DNA from: Corynebacterium freiburgense
GTDB lineage: Bacteria; Actinomycetota; Actinomycetes; Mycobacteriales; Mycobacteriaceae
Assembly (NCBI RefSeq): GCF_030408815.1
Contig: NZ_CP047355.1
Span: 1,736,001 to 1,800,000, forward strand
Direction: 5' to 3'
DNA length: 64,000 nucleotides
Part shown: positions 9,649-20,228 of the stretch, piece after piece
Numbering within the stretch: the first letter of the stretch is position 1
Layout of the letters: each line of letters starts with the position of its first letter
Translations under genes and position numbers: made by a program
The notes under the pieces: generated by a model
Told to the model about the DNA's origin: nothing
Seen by the model: the letters and a program-made list of their open reading frames with translations, nothing else
Databases searched by the model: none

Positions 9649-10959
9649 ATGACGCATCCCACCCCCAAGCCCGGCCCTCGCCCTGGACCACGCCCGGGCC
9701 CTCGCCCAGGTGCGCACCCAGCAACCCCAAAGCACCATCACAATGACCCTGCCCAGTGGGGACGCGTAGAAGAAGATGGTTCTGTTTATGTCACCACCTC
9801 CGCCGGCGACCGTCTTATCGGCTCATGGCAGGCCGGAACTCCAGCTGAAGGACTGGCGCATTATGGCAAGCGCTTCGAAGACCTAGCAACCGAAGTTGAG
9901 CTTTTGGAAGCCCGCCTTACTTCCCACCCAGAAGACGCCAATAGTATTCGTGACACCGCCACAGCACTGCGAGAGACTTTGCCAACCGCATCTGTCATTG
10001 GAGACCTTGACGGCCTTGACCGCCGACTTGAAACGATAATCCAGCAATCACATACCGCAAATGAGCAAGCACGCGCTGCCAAAGCAGAGCGCCGCGCAAA
10101 AGCAATTGAGCGGAAAGAAGCACTCGCCGCTGAAGCCGAAAAAATCGGTGAAGAATCCACCGACTGGAAAGCTGCCGGAGACCGTTTACGAGACATCCTT
10201 GAAGAATGGAAAACAATTCGGGGTATTGACCGCAAAACCGACGACGCCCTGTGGAAACGCTACTCACGTGCCCGGGACTCCTTTAATCGACGCCGTGGTT
10301 CACACTTTGCCGAGCTCGACCGGGGCCGTGCAGCAGCCCGCCGTGCAAAAGAAGAGCTTGTAGCCAAAGCCGAAGAAATCAAACACTCAACTGACTGGAA
10401 TGAAACCGCTCGGGCATTCCGCGACCTTATGTCCCAGTGGAAAGCTGCTGGTCGCGCACCACGCGATATTGACGATAAACTCTGGGCACAATTCAAAGCA
10501 GCACAAGACCACTTCTTTGCCACCCGCAATGCTGCCAGCGAAGAACGCGACCGCGAATTCCTAGATAACGCCGCAGCTAAAGACGCGCTTATCGCCGAAT
10601 ACGACGCAAAAATCAACCCCACAAAAGATTTGGCAGGCGCCCGACAACACCTACGGGACCTCCAAGAAAAATGGGAAGAAATCGGCTATGTGCCACGCGG
10701 CCGCGTGCGCGAGTTTGAAGACAAAATCGCACGCCTGGAACGTCGAGTCACCGAAGCCGCAGAGGCACAGTGGCGCCGCACTGACCCAGAAGCCCAAGCA
10801 CGCGCAGCACAATTCACCGCAAAGGTTGAAGAATTTACCGCCGCTGCCGAAGCCGCAGAAGCTAAAGGTAATGCCAAAAAAGCCGAACAACTGCGTGCAC
10901 AAGCAGCCCAGTGGCAAGAATGGGCTAACGCCGCACTTGAAGCGGTAAATGACCGCTAG
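9649..10959 (+). CDS. DUF349 family protein with proline-glycine repeat N-terminus
   Basis: A 436-residue protein made of successive DUF349 modules, recognisable by repeated W-x-x-A/I-G patterns such as DWKAAGDRLRDILEEWK, QWKAAGRAPRDIDDKLW and KWEEIGYVPR. Most of the chain should be charged coiled-coil. The start has PGPRPGPRPGPRPG, a short tandem repeat, followed by HHH. DUF349 proteins stand at this place next to miaA and miaB in mycobacteria (Rv2731); their biochemical function is not settled. It runs opposite to its neighbours and ends at a strong bidirectional hairpin. Confidence 0.88.
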   Translation: MTHPTPKPGPRPGPRPGPRPGAHPATPKHHHNDPAQWGRVEEDGSVYVTTSAGDRLIGSWQAGTPAEGLAHYGKRFEDLATEVELLEARLTSHPEDANSIRDTATALRETLPTASVIGDLDGLDRRLETIIQQSHTANEQARAAKAERRAKAIERKEALAAEAEKIGEESTDWKAAGDRLRDILEEWKTIRGIDRKTDDALWKRYSRARDSFNRRRGSHFAELDRGRAAARRAKEELVAKAEEIKHSTDWNETARAFRDLMSQWKAAGRAPRDIDDKLWAQFKAAQDHFFATRNAASEERDREFLDNAAAKDALIAEYDAKINPTKDLAGARQHLRDLQEKWEEIGYVPRGRVREFEDKIARLERRVTEAAEAQWRRTDPEAQARAAQFTAKVEEFTAAAEAAEAKGNAKKAEQLRAQAAQWQEWANAALEAVNDR

Positions 10960-10962
10960 ACC

Positions 10963-11013
10963 AAAGTAAAATGTCCCAACCTGCGTTTTCTACAGGTTGG
11001 GACATTTTACTTT
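10963..11013. terminator. Strong bidirectional terminator
   Basis: A perfect inverted repeat with 21-base arms, beginning AAAGTAAAATGTCCC and ending GGGACATTTTACTTT, with a 9-base loop. A and T runs on both sides let it end the DUF349 gene and the convergent membrane protein gene, whose stop codon starts at the very next base. Confidence 0.92.
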
Positions 11014-11706
11014 TTACTTTGAGGTTTCGGCGTCTTGTTGTTGCTCGGGTTTGTTTTGAGTTTTGCTTTTGCGGCGGCGGCTCCGGCGATCATCAATAAG
11101 CTCAGTATCACGATTCATTGCCAGAATTGTTTCTTGCACTTCTGCGACCGAGTCTTTCTTCTTTTCCACAATGCGTGCTTGGGCAAGAGCTTTCTGCAGC
11201 TTGCTTCTACTAAACACAACAGCGGAATAAGCTAACGCCACAATAAACACACTTACCGCGCCAATAATAAGACCATAGGAAGGACCTACACCGGGTTCTG
11301 TTGGCGGGCGGGATTGCCGCATCCAAATAGCGAAAATGGAATAAAAGAAAGTGGCTCCGCTAAAAAACCAGGCCAGGAGCGCTATCAATGTGGACCGAGA
11401 AACAAGCGTTCCAATATTAAGCAATATAACGCCTATAACGCCAAGCCACACATAAATTCGTTCTGGAACGGTGGTAACAAACTTTTGGGCGGTGTCCGAA
11501 AAGAACAATACATCAAGGCCAATGACTTCACCCGAATGCGGCAGAAATAGCGACACAAAGAAACCCACTAGCCCGATCGCCATCCATAACGGGGCTCGAC
11601 CAAGATTCACAGTTTTTGAAGCTTGACGTTCCGCGCCAGCAAGGTCATCCCGATAGCGGGCCAGGCGGTCTTCTTCCTCGACTTTTTCCTTTGTTTGTTC
11701 GCTCAC
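11014..11706 (-). CDS. Conserved membrane protein, Rv2732c-like
   Basis: A 230-residue protein with about four predicted membrane segments in the middle, framed by charged, probably coiled ends: SEQTKEKVEEEDRLARYRDD at the start and SRRRKSKTQNKPEQQQDAE at the end. The position just downstream of miaB and opposite a DUF349 gene matches Rv2732c of Mycobacterium tuberculosis. No function is known to me. It begins 57 bp after the miaB stop on the same strand. Confidence 0.8.
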   Translation of the reverse strand: MSEQTKEKVEEEDRLARYRDDLAGAERQASKTVNLGRAPLWMAIGLVGFFVSLFLPHSGEVIGLDVLFFSDTAQKFVTTVPERIYVWLGVIGVILLNIGTLVSRSTLIALLAWFFSGATFFYSIFAIWMRQSRPPTEPGVGPSYGLIIGAVSVFIVALAYSAVVFSRSKLQKALAQARIVEKKKDSVAEVQETILAMNRDTELIDDRRSRRRKSKTQNKPEQQQDAETSK

Positions 11707-11763
11707 TGTCCGAACTCTCCTTTACGGGAATGCAACACACAATCCAATTTCTTTATTGTAAGG

Positions 11764-13266
11764 TCACGAGCACCCACCGCAGCTAGCCGCCGCAATTGAC
11801 GTGGTCTTTGGCTTCCCAATACTTGGCATGCCAACCCCAATTGGGGCCGTTGTAGGTACTTTACCTGCCTCCGACATATCACCAGCCTTGGTACGGCGAT
11901 GATGGAGCACACCAGAATCCGCGATTAAATAATGTGGTGCGGCACTGGTAATTCGCACATGCACAATATCCCCAGGACGAACCTCTGGGGTGGAAGCGAA
12001 ATGCACAAGCCGACCATCGCGGGCACGGCCCGATACACGCTTTGTACGATCGTTTTTCCGCCCACCATCAGCTTGAACTAAAAGTTCAACCTCTTGGCCA
12101 ATAAACTTTGCGTTTTCCTCCGCACAAATACGTTCCTGTAATGCGATTAGTCGCTCATATCGCTCCTGCACAATTTCCTTTGGTATTTGCTGCTCATATT
12201 CGGCGGCTGGTGTTCCAGGACGCGGACTGTACTGGAAGGTAAAAGCACTAGTAAATCGCGCTTTTTCCACAACATCAAGGGTGGCCTGAAAGTCCTCTTC
12301 AGTTTCCCCAGGAAAGCCAACAATAATATCGGTAGTAATTGCGGCATGAGGAATTTTTGCCCGCACTTCATCCAAAATGTTTAAGAATTTTTTCGAACGA
12401 TACGAACGGCGCATTTCTTTAAGCACTTTATCCGAACCGGATTGCAATGGCATATGCAGCTGCGGGCAAATATTAGGCGTTTCCGCCATTGCATCAATAA
12501 CATCTGAGGTGAATTCTGCCGGGTGAGGGCTGGTAAAACGTACCCGCTCTAAACCTTCTATTTCCCCGCAAGCACGCAATAGCTTCGAAAAAGCGGAGCG
12601 ATCACGTTCAATGGTTGAGTCCGCAAAATTTACACCATAGGCATTTACATTTTGTCCAAGGAGCGTCACTTCACTTACGCCTTGATCAACTAGTGCTTGA
12701 ACCTCGGCCAGGATATCACCTGGTCGCCGGTCAATTTCTTTACCTCGCAGTGAGGGCACTATACAAAATGTGCAGGTATTATTACAGCCAACGGAAACAC
12801 TCACCCATCCCGCATAAGCGGATTCCCGTTTTGCCGGAAGCACTGAGGGAAATTGCTCCAGTGAATCCACAATTTCTACTTCAGCTTGTTTATTATGGGC
12901 GGCTCGCTGTAGCAATGTGGGCAGGGCGCCAATATTGTGGGTTCCAAACACCACATCAACCCATGGTGCTTTTTGCACTACGAGTTCTTTATCTTTTTGG
13001 GCTAAGCACCCGCCAACCGCGATTTGCATTCCGGGATGGTCTTCTTTTGTGCGGCGCAAATGCCCAAGTGTGCCATAGAGGCGCGTATCTGCGTTTTCTC
13101 GTACAGCACAGGTATTAAATACTACTAAATCCGGTTGCACTCCGTCTTTGGCTGGGGTGTATCCTGCCTCTTCAAGCAACCCAGATAAACGTTCGGAATC
13201 ATGAACGTTCATTTGACATCCGAAGGTACGAACCTCGTAAGTTTTTTTCTCCTGCAGCACAGTCAA
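11764..13266 (-). CDS. miaB: tRNA-2-methylthio-N6-dimethylallyladenosine synthase
   Basis: A 500-residue radical-SAM methylthiotransferase that modifies A37 of tRNA after MiaA. The N-terminal UPF0004 domain has its three cluster cysteines in [13 protein letters not shown] and GGCLAQ. The radical-SAM cysteines are in [13 protein letters not shown] domain follows near residues 380-445. The C-terminus is extended and ends in AASCGGCS, a cysteine tail. The start is uncertain: TTG at 13266 or GTG at 13260, neither with a clear ribosome site. Confidence 0.94.
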   Translation of the reverse strand: MTVLQEKKTYEVRTFGCQMNVHDSERLSGLLEEAGYTPAKDGVQPDLVVFNTCAVRENADTRLYGTLGHLRRTKEDHPGMQIAVGGCLAQKDKELVVQKAPWVDVVFGTHNIGALPTLLQRAAHNKQAEVEIVDSLEQFPSVLPAKRESAYAGWVSVSVGCNNTCTFCIVPSLRGKEIDRRPGDILAEVQALVDQGVSEVTLLGQNVNAYGVNFADSTIERDRSAFSKLLRACGEIEGLERVRFTSPHPAEFTSDVIDAMAETPNICPQLHMPLQSGSDKVLKEMRRSYRSKKFLNILDEVRAKIPHAAITTDIIVGFPGETEEDFQATLDVVEKARFTSAFTFQYSPRPGTPAAEYEQQIPKEIVQERYERLIALQERICAEENAKFIGQEVELLVQADGGRKNDRTKRVSGRARDGRLVHFASTPEVRPGDIVHVRITSAAPHYLIADSGVLHHRRTKAGDMSEAGKVPTTAPIGVGMPSIGKPKTTSIAAASCGGCS

Positions 13267-13561
13267 GCATTGTAATCGCAGGAGTTTTTGTCACCTAATG
13301 CGTGGCGCTTGCCGCAAACAACGCGTATCGACGCCCCGTATTACGCACCGTAGCTCAAGTACTGCACTTACACATTCAGGTTAATAGAAAAACGCCTTAT
13401 ATCTCGCCGAAGCTTAGACATCATTCTATTTTGCACTTTCTACCGAGTAGAAAATATATGCATTGCAGCAAATGCACTTTATTTCGTGCACGGTTTAACT
13501 TTATGCATAATTTTCACAAAACCCTTTACGCTGTAAGCCACTTCACACTATGGTAGTACGC
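13267..13561. other. Intergenic region upstream of gluA with two palindromes
   Basis: No gene is seen. Two inverted repeats stand out: TTTCTAC-CGA-GTAGAAA at 13437-13453 and TGCATT-GCAGCA-AATGCA at 13459-13476. A TTTACG and a TATGGT hexamer 18 bases apart (about 13525-13554) could be a promoter starting transcription close to the ATG at 13562. The palindromes are possible regulator sites for the glutamate operon. Their spacing does not fit the known AmtR motif. Confidence 0.45.
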
Positions 13562-14314
13562 ATGACCTCGAACACATCGCATCCCATGGTTTCAATGAGC
13601 GGGGTGAATAAATACTTTGAGTCTTACCATGCACTCAAAGACATCAACCTGGAAATCCCACGTGGCCAGGTTGTGGTGGTTCTAGGCCCTTCAGGGTCTG
13701 GAAAATCTACACTCTGCCGCACAATAAACCGCCTGGAAACAATTGATTCTGGTGAAATATATATCGACGGCGAACTCTTACCCGAAGAGGGAAAAGCTCT
13801 TACCGCATTACGTGCAGATGTTGGGATGTGCTTTCAATCATTTAATTTGTTCCCACATCTAACTATTCGAAATAACGTTATGCTTGCACCAGTCAAAGTG
13901 CGCAAGCTATCTAAAACTGACGCCGAAGAACAAGCAATGGCATTGCTTACTCGCGTTGGAATCGCTGATCAAGCCGATAAATATCCAGCACAACTTTCCG
14001 GTGGACAGCAGCAACGTGTAGCAATCGCCCGCGCACTTGCTATGAAGCCAAAAGTAATGCTTTTTGATGAACCAACTTCTGCACTCGACCCAGAAATGGT
14101 CAATGAAGTTCTGGATGTGATGGCCGGGCTTGCCACTGATGGCATGACCATGCTTGTAGTAACCCACGAAATGGGATTCGCCCGCCGCGCTGCGGATCGG
14201 GTGTTGTTTATGTCTGATGGTGCGATCGTTGAAGACTCCACACCAGATGAATTCTTTACAAATCCAAAAACCGAACGTGCCCGTGATTTCCTGGGCAAAA
14301 TCCTCGCCCACTAG
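13562..14314 (+). CDS. gluA: Glutamate ABC transporter ATP-binding protein
   Basis: A 250-residue ABC ATPase of the polar amino acid uptake group, energising glutamate import. Walker A is GPSGSGKST, the Q-loop is [12 protein letters not shown], the signature is LSGGQQQR, Walker B is [14 protein letters not shown] and the switch histidine is in [10 protein letters not shown]. An in-frame ATG at 13550 would add four residues. Neither ATG has a good ribosome site, so the mRNA may be leaderless. First gene of gluABCD, an arrangement known from Corynebacterium glutamicum. Confidence 0.93.
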   Translation: MTSNTSHPMVSMSGVNKYFESYHALKDINLEIPRGQVVVVLGPSGSGKSTLCRTINRLETIDSGEIYIDGELLPEEGKALTALRADVGMCFQSFNLFPHLTIRNNVMLAPVKVRKLSKTDAEEQAMALLTRVGIADQADKYPAQLSGGQQQRVAIARALAMKPKVMLFDEPTSALDPEMVNEVLDVMAGLATDGMTMLVVTHEMGFARRAADRVLFMSDGAIVEDSTPDEFFTNPKTERARDFLGKILAH

Positions 14315-14365
14315 CTATCCGCCAATCCTAAGTTCCCCCTCTACCTACCTAAGGAGTTACCCATT

Positions 14366-15241
14366 ATGAAACGTTTCCGCTCTACACTTACTGCACTCGC
14401 TTCCCTCACAATCGCTGCGTCTACACTCGTTGCCTGCGGTGATTCAGGTGGTGCTGGCCTTATGGCCAATATTGAAAGTGGAAAAGTTACCCTGGGAACC
14501 AAATACGATCAGCCTGGTTTAGGGCTGCGTAATTCCGATGGCTCCATGTCTGGACTCGATGTGGATGTTGCTACCTATGTGGTGAATTCCATTGCCAAAG
14601 ATAAAGGGTGGAAAGAACCTGAAATTACCTGGCGCGAAACGCCTTCAGCTCAGCGTGAAACAATGCTGAAAAATGGCGAAGTGGATATGATTACTGCCAC
14701 CTACTCTATTAATGATGGCCGAGCAAACGCTGTTAATTTCGGCGGACCATATTTGCTTACGCACCAAGCGCTACTCATCCGGGCAGATAATAATGAGGTC
14801 AATTCATTAAAGGACTTGGAAAAAGGCAAAATCCTTTGTTCGGTGAGTGGTTCCACCCCGGCCCAAAAGGTAAAAGACGCACTACCTGGTGTCCAGCTTC
14901 AAGAGTATGACACCTACTCATCATGTGTAGAGGCACTTCACCAATCGAAAGTGGATGCGCTTACCACTGATGCCACTATTTTGTACGGATATGCTGCACA
15001 ATACGGAGATGAGTTCGAAGTCGTCGAAATGAAAAAAGATGATGGTGAACCATTTACCAATGAACATTACGGCATTGGCGTTGCCAAAGATGATCAGGAA
15101 GCAACCGATGCAGTGAATAAAGCTTTAAAGGCAATGTATGACGATGGCTCCTTTGACAAATTTGTCCAGGCTAACCTTGGCGACGATGCATCTGTAGTAA
15201 CCAAGGGATCCCCAGGCGATCTTTCATTCCTCTCAAAGTAA
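14366..15241 (+). CDS. gluB: Glutamate-binding lipoprotein
   Basis: A 291-residue substrate-binding protein of the polar amino acid family. The N-terminus is a lipoprotein signal with a lipobox ending VACGDSGG, so the mature protein is anchored by Cys at about residue 25 on the outer face of the membrane. The following sequence, GKVTLGTKYDQPGLG and MSGLDVDVATYV, is typical of glutamate and glutamine binding proteins. A strong AAGGAG lies ahead of the ATG. It delivers glutamate to GluC and GluD. Confidence 0.94.
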   Translation: MKRFRSTLTALASLTIAASTLVACGDSGGAGLMANIESGKVTLGTKYDQPGLGLRNSDGSMSGLDVDVATYVVNSIAKDKGWKEPEITWRETPSAQRETMLKNGEVDMITATYSINDGRANAVNFGGPYLLTHQALLIRADNNEVNSLKDLEKGKILCSVSGSTPAQKVKDALPGVQLQEYDTYSSCVEALHQSKVDALTTDATILYGYAAQYGDEFEVVEMKKDDGEPFTNEHYGIGVAKDDQEATDAVNKALKAMYDDGSFDKFVQANLGDDASVVTKGSPGDLSFLSK

Positions 15242-15251
15242 AGGTTTGGTT

Positions 15252-15935
15252 ATGCAGTCCCTTGTAACTGATTTACAAGGGGCGTTACTCCCAGCGTTTT
15301 GGGTCACTATTAAACTCACCTTCTTTTCGGCAATAGGTGCCATGATTTTGGGTACCATTCTTACCGCAATGCGAGTTTCACCGATTGCAGTCCTACGGTT
15401 TATTGCAACTGGTTACATCAATACGCTGCGTAACACCCCTTTAACACTCGTTATTATTTTCTGCTCTATGGGTTTATACCAAAACCTGGGGCTCACGCTT
15501 GCCGCCGAAGGCGAAGACTTTCTCCGGAATAATAATTTCAATCTCGCAGTTTTAGGTTTTGTGCTTTATACCTCTGCGTTTGTTGCGGAATCTTTGCGCT
15601 CTGGTATTAACACCGTGCATTTTGGGCAAGCCGAGGCCGCACGCTCATTGGGACTTTCATTTGGGCAAATCTTTTCCACAGTGATTTTCCCGCAAGCTGT
15701 TCGCGCTGCCACCGTTCCTCTTGGAAACACGCTCATTGCGCTTACAAAAAACACTACAATTGCCTCGGCGATTGGCGTCGCAGAAGCTTCGTTGCTTATG
15801 AAAACCACGATTGAAAATCACGCCGACCTATTGTTTATTGTATTCGGCGTATTCGCATTAGGTTTTATTATTCTTACGCTTCCAATGGGCCTTATGGTGG
15901 GACGACTAAATGAGAAATTGGCGGTAAGAAAATGA
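15252..15935 (+). CDS. gluC: Glutamate ABC transporter permease GluC
   Basis: A permease of about 227 residues with around five membrane helices. The ABC-coupling loop is visible as [22 protein letters not shown]. The ATG at 15252 is used because AAGG sits seven bases before it; a TTG two codons earlier is less likely. It pairs with GluD, whose start overlaps the gluC stop by 4 bp. Confidence 0.93.
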   Translation: MQSLVTDLQGALLPAFWVTIKLTFFSAIGAMILGTILTAMRVSPIAVLRFIATGYINTLRNTPLTLVIIFCSMGLYQNLGLTLAAEGEDFLRNNNFNLAVLGFVLYTSAFVAESLRSGINTVHFGQAEAARSLGLSFGQIFSTVIFPQAVRAATVPLGNTLIALTKNTTIASAIGVAEASLLMKTTIENHADLLFIVFGVFALGFIILTLPMGLMVGRLNEKLAVRK

Positions 15936-16867
15936 CCTCCGCAACAGTACTTTACGACACCCCGGGACCAAAAGGTCGGCGCATAAACCTTATTATTGCA
16001 GCCGTTACGGTCATTATTGGTATTGCGATTTTGGCGTGGGCTCTTTCAGTATTAAACACAACCGGCCAACTCCAAGCAGACAAATGGACTCCATTTTTAG
16101 AGCCATCAACCTGGAGTACATATATTCTCCCAGGCTTATGGGGAACATTAAAAGCCGCGCTTGCCTCAATTTTCCTGGCGCTTATCGTTGGAACCACATT
16201 GGGTTTAGGGCGACTTTCTCCGAATACAATGCTTCAAAAAATCTGCGCTGTGATTGTGGAGTTTTTCCGCGCTATTCCAGTCTTGATTCTTATGATCTTC
16301 GCATATCAATTATTTGCGGAATACAATGTGGTTCCTTCCCGACAACTAGCATTTGCCGCCGTTGTATTCGGATTGACCATGTATAACGGTGCCGTAATAG
16401 CAGAGATTCTCCGGTCGGGTATTCGTTCATTGCCACATGGCCAGATCGAAGCAGCCAAGGCTCTCGGGCTTTCACACCGAGATACTATGTGGCGGATTTT
16501 ATTGCCTCAGGCTGTTGCCGCAATGCTCCCAGCAATCATTGCCCAAATGGTCATTGCGTTAAAGGATTCCGCGCTCGGCTATCAAATCGGATATGTGGAA
16601 GTTGTGCGCTCCGGCATGCAATCAGCATCGTTTAACCGAAACTTCTTCGCAGCATTGATTGTAGTTGCCGTAATTATGGTGCTATTTAATATGGCTTTGA
16701 CCAGCATTGCCGAACGTGTTGAACGGCAATTACGCGCTGGACGCGCTCGGAGAAATATTTTCGCTAGGGTTCCCGAGCATCCTGATCAAGGTTTAGAAAC
16801 CAAAGACCAAGTAAATGTGGACTGGCATGATCCTAGCCATACCGATCTACGGACAAAGACTGAATAG
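15932..16867 (+). CDS. gluD: Glutamate ABC transporter permease GluD
   Basis: A 311-residue permease, the partner of GluC in the glutamate importer. One membrane helix lies near the N-terminus, then a core of helices with the coupling loop [20 protein letters not shown]. The last 45 residues are a polar cytoplasmic tail ending [12 protein letters not shown], longer than in most amino acid permeases and also seen in corynebacterial GluD. The ATGA overlap with gluC shows coupling. It ends 18 bp before the convergent recX, with no obvious terminator. Confidence 0.93.
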   Translation: MTSATVLYDTPGPKGRRINLIIAAVTVIIGIAILAWALSVLNTTGQLQADKWTPFLEPSTWSTYILPGLWGTLKAALASIFLALIVGTTLGLGRLSPNTMLQKICAVIVEFFRAIPVLILMIFAYQLFAEYNVVPSRQLAFAAVVFGLTMYNGAVIAEILRSGIRSLPHGQIEAAKALGLSHRDTMWRILLPQAVAAMLPAIIAQMVIALKDSALGYQIGYVEVVRSGMQSASFNRNFFAALIVVAVIMVLFNMALTSIAERVERQLRAGRARRNIFARVPEHPDQGLETKDQVNVDWHDPSHTDLRTKTE

Positions 16868-16885
16868 TTGGAACTCCAATGGCTA

Positions 16886-17470
16886 CTATTCGCTAAGTTC
16901 TTGAATCCGGTTTTCTAAAGCGTTGCGAGCAACCCGCATTGATATATCTTGCGGGAACCCGCGGCGTGCGAGCACACCAAGAATTCGGCGTAATTGCTTT
17001 TGATACTCCTGCACACTCCCAACTTTATGGATCGTACGCGCCTTTTTTACCGCTAATTGCGTTGCAGTTTCTTCTTCTGTTTGGTTATCAATCTGTTCTA
17101 ATGCTGCTGCGCGAATGGACTGCGCAACACCTTTATTTTTTAGTTCAAGGTTCAGGGCCATTCGGGATTTCCCACGGCGTATGGAACGTTGCCGAACCCA
17201 CTCATAGGCAAACGTAGTGTCATTGAGAAGTTCAACACGTTCCAAATCATCAAGTACTTCTACGACTACTTCCGGAGGGAATTCCAACTGCAGAAGGCGT
17301 TGTTCCAATTCGTGCCGGGATCGAGCTCGTTGATCCAGAAGCCGCAACGCACGCTTACGCACGGTTGCCTTAACTTCTTCGGCTTGATGATCAAACAAAG
17401 GAGGAAGCTCCCCCGCATGATATGCATCCAATGCCGCTTGAAGCCGTCGGATTTTCGCCGCATCCGCCAT
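16886..17470 (-). CDS. recX: Recombination regulator RecX
   Basis: A 194-residue protein of the RecX family, which binds RecA filaments and inhibits them. It is built of three-helix repeats, seen for example in RARSRHELEQRLLQLEFPPE and RRGKSRMALNLELKNKGV. It follows recA after 7 bp on the same strand, the standard actinobacterial recA-recX operon, so it should share SOS control. Confidence 0.92.
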   Translation of the reverse strand: MADAAKIRRLQAALDAYHAGELPPLFDHQAEEVKATVRKRALRLLDQRARSRHELEQRLLQLEFPPEVVVEVLDDLERVELLNDTTFAYEWVRQRSIRRGKSRMALNLELKNKGVAQSIRAAALEQIDNQTEEETATQLAVKKARTIHKVGSVQEYQKQLRRILGVLARRGFPQDISMRVARNALENRIQELSE

Positions 17471-17477
17471 TGATTAG

Positions 17478-18587
17478 CTAGCTTTCATCATCAAAGTCAA
17501 CATTTGGAACTTCATCGATCGCTTCATCCGGTGCTGCGGCATCGGTATTAGCATAGGCACCAACGCCGAGTTTAGCTAGGATTTTTTGTTCAATTTCGTC
17601 GGCAATATCGGAATTTTCCTTCAGATACAAACGGACTTTTTCTTTGCCTTGGCCAAGCTGTTCACCATTATAGGTAAACCACGAACCGGATTTTTTCACA
17701 ATTCCGTTTTCTACACCGAGATCGATAATGGAGGATTCTCGCGAAATACCTTCCCCATAAATAATGTCGAACTCCGCAATTTTAAAAGGCGGCGCTACTT
17801 TATTTTTCACTACTTTGAGCTTCGTCCGGTTACCCACCGCATCCTGACCATCTTTCAGTGTTTGTGTTCGACGAACATCACACCGCACTGAAGCATAGAA
17901 TTTAAGGGCCTTACCACCGGTGGTAGTTTCTGGGGACCCAAACATAACACCGATTTTTTCACGCAACTGGTTAATAAAAATTGCAGTCGTTCCAGAGTTA
18001 TGTAATGCACCAGTCATTTTGCGGAGTGCCTGACTCATTAAACGGGCCTGCAAACCAACATGGCTATCCCCCATATCGCCTTCGATTTCGGCTTTTGGAG
18101 TAAGCGCTGCCACCGAGTCCACCACAATAATATCGACCGCGCCGGAACGCACCAGCATATCCGCAATCTCTAACGCTTGTTCCCCGGTGTCTGGCTGCGA
18201 TACCAACAACGCATCGGTATCTACCCCGAGTTTCCGCGCATACTCTGGATCGAGCGCGTGCTCGGCGTCGATAAACGCAGCGATACCGCCCGCACGTTGT
18301 GCCTGCGCAACCGCGTGGAGTGCAACAGTGGTTTTACCTGAAGATTCTGGCCCAAAGATTTCTACAATACGGCCGCGTGGAAAACCACCGATGCCAAGTG
18401 CGATATCAATGGCAGTATTCCCGGAAGAAATTACTTGTATTGGTGGTCGATTATCATCACCAAGCCGCATAATAGCACCCTTGCCGAAGTCTTTTTCGAT
18501 CTTCGCCATAGCGGCGTCGAGAGCTTTTTGCCGGTCAGCGGCATTGGCTACCGCACCAACGGAAGTTTTGGTTTTCTTTACTGCCAT
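17478..18587 (-). CDS. recA: Recombinase RecA
   Basis: A 369-residue DNA strand-exchange protein and SOS co-protease. Walker [10 protein letters not shown] is at about residue 81. Walker B lies in [20 protein letters not shown], loop 1 follows, and loop 2 is around [20 protein letters not shown]. No intein interrupts the gene, unlike in M. tuberculosis. AAAGGAA upstream supports the ATG. A LexA-type palindrome lies about 100 bp upstream. Confidence 0.98.
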   Translation of the reverse strand: MAVKKTKTSVGAVANAADRQKALDAAMAKIEKDFGKGAIMRLGDDNRPPIQVISSGNTAIDIALGIGGFPRGRIVEIFGPESSGKTTVALHAVAQAQRAGGIAAFIDAEHALDPEYARKLGVDTDALLVSQPDTGEQALEIADMLVRSGAVDIIVVDSVAALTPKAEIEGDMGDSHVGLQARLMSQALRKMTGALHNSGTTAIFINQLREKIGVMFGSPETTTGGKALKFYASVRCDVRRTQTLKDGQDAVGNRTKLKVVKNKVAPPFKIAEFDIIYGEGISRESSIIDLGVENGIVKKSGSWFTYNGEQLGQGKEKVRLYLKENSDIADEIEQKILAKLGVGAYANTDAAAPDEAIDEVPNVDFDDES

Positions 18588-18688
18588 AATTTTTGGGTTC
18601 CTTTATGCACTATCTTTTTGATCGGTATGATGTTTTAGCTTCTCGTATCAAACACTAGCTGATACATTGGACACAACCTCAATCCAAC

Positions 18689-18704
18689 ACGAACAAATGT
18701 TCGA
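18689..18704. promoter_or_regulatory. LexA (SOS) box upstream of recA
   Basis: The palindrome CGAAC-AAAT-GTTCG matches the Gram-positive/actinobacterial SOS box. It is 101 bases upstream of the recA start, and also just beyond the end of the DUF3046 gene. It predicts DNA-damage induction of recA-recX. Confidence 0.85.
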
Positions 18705-18725
18705 GTATGGCATTATGTTCTGCGT

Positions 18726-18932
18726 TTATATATCCTCACCCAGCCAACGTTCCTTAGGAACGTCAAAGTCCCGGCACAATGCCCACCACACTTTCCGCAA
18801 GTCGTATCCCTGTTCCAAAAGGTCCTTAGCAGTGGTGCCAAACTCTTCGATAATATGCGAGCGCAACAACCACTCCCCATTGCTCTCACCAAATTCGTTG
18901 TGCACCAAGTCATAAAATTTTGCGATCTGCAT
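18726..18932 (-). CDS. DUF3046 family small protein
   Basis: A 68-residue acidic protein beginning MQIAKFYDLVHNEFGE and ending PKERWLGEDI, with an aromatic-rich middle (VWWALCRDFDVP). Its position upstream of recA matches Rv2738c (DUF3046) in mycobacteria. Function unknown. The ATG at 18932 is chosen because the family starts there; codons further upstream are open but not conserved-looking. It is divergent from bioY. Confidence 0.8.
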   Translation of the reverse strand: MQIAKFYDLVHNEFGESNGEWLLRSHIIEEFGTTAKDLLEQGYDLRKVWWALCRDFDVPKERWLGEDI

Positions 18933-18988
18933 AGTTGCTATCGTACCGAGTAAAACGTTGTTCAACCGACAATGTATCCTCTATACCT

Positions 18989-19555
18989 ATGACCAAAAAT
19001 TCGTTTACCCGAGATCTGGCATACATCGCCGTTTTCGCAGCACTCATTATTGTTCTTGGCTTCGTATCGATCCCCACACCTATTAACGTACCGATCGTCC
19101 TACAAAACGGTGCGGTTATTATTGCAGCGATTATCTTGGGCCCCCGCCGCGGCCTGTTGGCCGTACTACTATTCCTCCTCATTGCAGCACTTGGGCTCCC
19201 TGTACTATCCGGAGGACGATCTTTACTCGTTGCACTTCAAGGCCCCACCATTGGTTATATTGTTGCATACCCCATCGCCGCCTTGATTGCTGGCACAATT
19301 GCATATCGCGCCGGACGCACCAAAGCAAGCATGTTTACTAGTTTTATAATTGCCAGTGTAGTTGGTCTAGCTACCCAATACATCTTGGGCGCAATAGGGA
19401 TGAGCTTTCGTACAGAGATGGATCTTTCGGCAGCATTGGCCGCACAGCTAGGGTTTATTCTTCCGGACCTTCCTGAGATTATTGCTGGGATCTTTATCGC
19501 AATCAGCGTCCACAGCGCTTTCCCCGACCTTATGAACCGACGCAGCAATGCCTAA
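18989..19555 (+). CDS. bioY: Biotin ECF transporter substrate-binding subunit BioY
   Basis: A protein of about 188 residues with around six membrane helices, the S component that captures biotin. Family-typical stretches are DLAYIAVFAALIIVLGF, PTPINVPIVLQNGAVI and LGPRRGLLAVLLFLL. Its last bases overlap bioM by 8 bp. The bioYMN set gives complete high-affinity biotin uptake, which suits corynebacteria, many of which need external biotin. Confidence 0.93.
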   Translation: MTKNSFTRDLAYIAVFAALIIVLGFVSIPTPINVPIVLQNGAVIIAAIILGPRRGLLAVLLFLLIAALGLPVLSGGRSLLVALQGPTIGYIVAYPIAALIAGTIAYRAGRTKASMFTSFIIASVVGLATQYILGAIGMSFRTEMDLSAALAAQLGFILPDLPEIIAGIFIAISVHSAFPDLMNRRSNA

Positions 19556-20228
19556 CATACAGTTTTCAGACGTTTCCGTCTCCTACGACGGGCGTCCGAT
19601 CCTGGAAAATATTAACCTTCAACTCACCGAACAACGCATCGGGATTATCGGCGCAAATGGTGGTGGCAAATCGACCCTGATCCGCCTTATCAATGGGCTC
19701 GGTGCCCCCACCACCGGAACCGTAACTGTCGACGGCCTCGACGTAGCAACCCAAGGCCGAGACGTGCGCCGTCGAGTAGGTTTTGTGTTTTCAGACGCCG
19801 AAAACCAGATCGTAATGCCGAACGTGCGTGACGACGTCGCGTTCTCCCTGCGCCGACTAAAACTTTCGCGCCCCGAACGTAACCGGCGTGTTACCGAAAT
19901 CCTGGAACGCTTCCACCTTACGGAGCACGCAGATAAATCTCCGCACATTCTTTCTGGTGGCCAAAAACAACTTCTTGCACTTGCCGCCGTCCTGGTAATC
20001 GAACCCGACGTAGTAATTGCCGACGAACCAACAACACTTCTTGACCTTAAAAACCGAAAAGCCCTGCGCAAAGAATTTGACACTCTTACACAACAACTCA
20101 TCGTAGTGACCCACGATCTCGATTTCCTCGATGGATTCGAACGAGTACTCTGCATAGACAACCACCGCGTTACCGCTGACGGCACGCCCGAAGAAGTAAT
20201 CACCTACTACCGAAAACTTATGTCATGA
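19548..20228 (+). CDS. bioM: Biotin ECF transporter ATPase BioM
   Basis: A 226-residue energy-coupling-factor ABC ATPase. Walker A is GANGGGKST, the Q-loop region FVFSDAENQIV is typical of ECF ATPases, the signature is LSGGQKQLL, Walker B is VVIADEPTTLLD and the switch is VTHDLDFL. It is shorter than general ECF ATPases, as BioM usually is. It overlaps both neighbours, so bioY, bioM and bioN are one translation-coupled unit. Confidence 0.94.
   Translation: MPNIQFSDVSVSYDGRPILENINLQLTEQRIGIIGANGGGKSTLIRLINGLGAPTTGTVTVDGLDVATQGRDVRRRVGFVFSDAENQIVMPNVRDDVAFSLRRLKLSRPERNRRVTEILERFHLTEHADKSPHILSGGQKQLLALAAVLVIEPDVVIADEPTTLLDLKNRKALRKEFDTLTQQLIVVTHDLDFLDGFERVLCIDNHRVTADGTPEEVITYYRKLMS

Noticed and set aside
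13437..13453. AmtR nitrogen-control box before gluA
   Set aside because: The arms resemble the motif, but the spacer is 3 bases, not 6.
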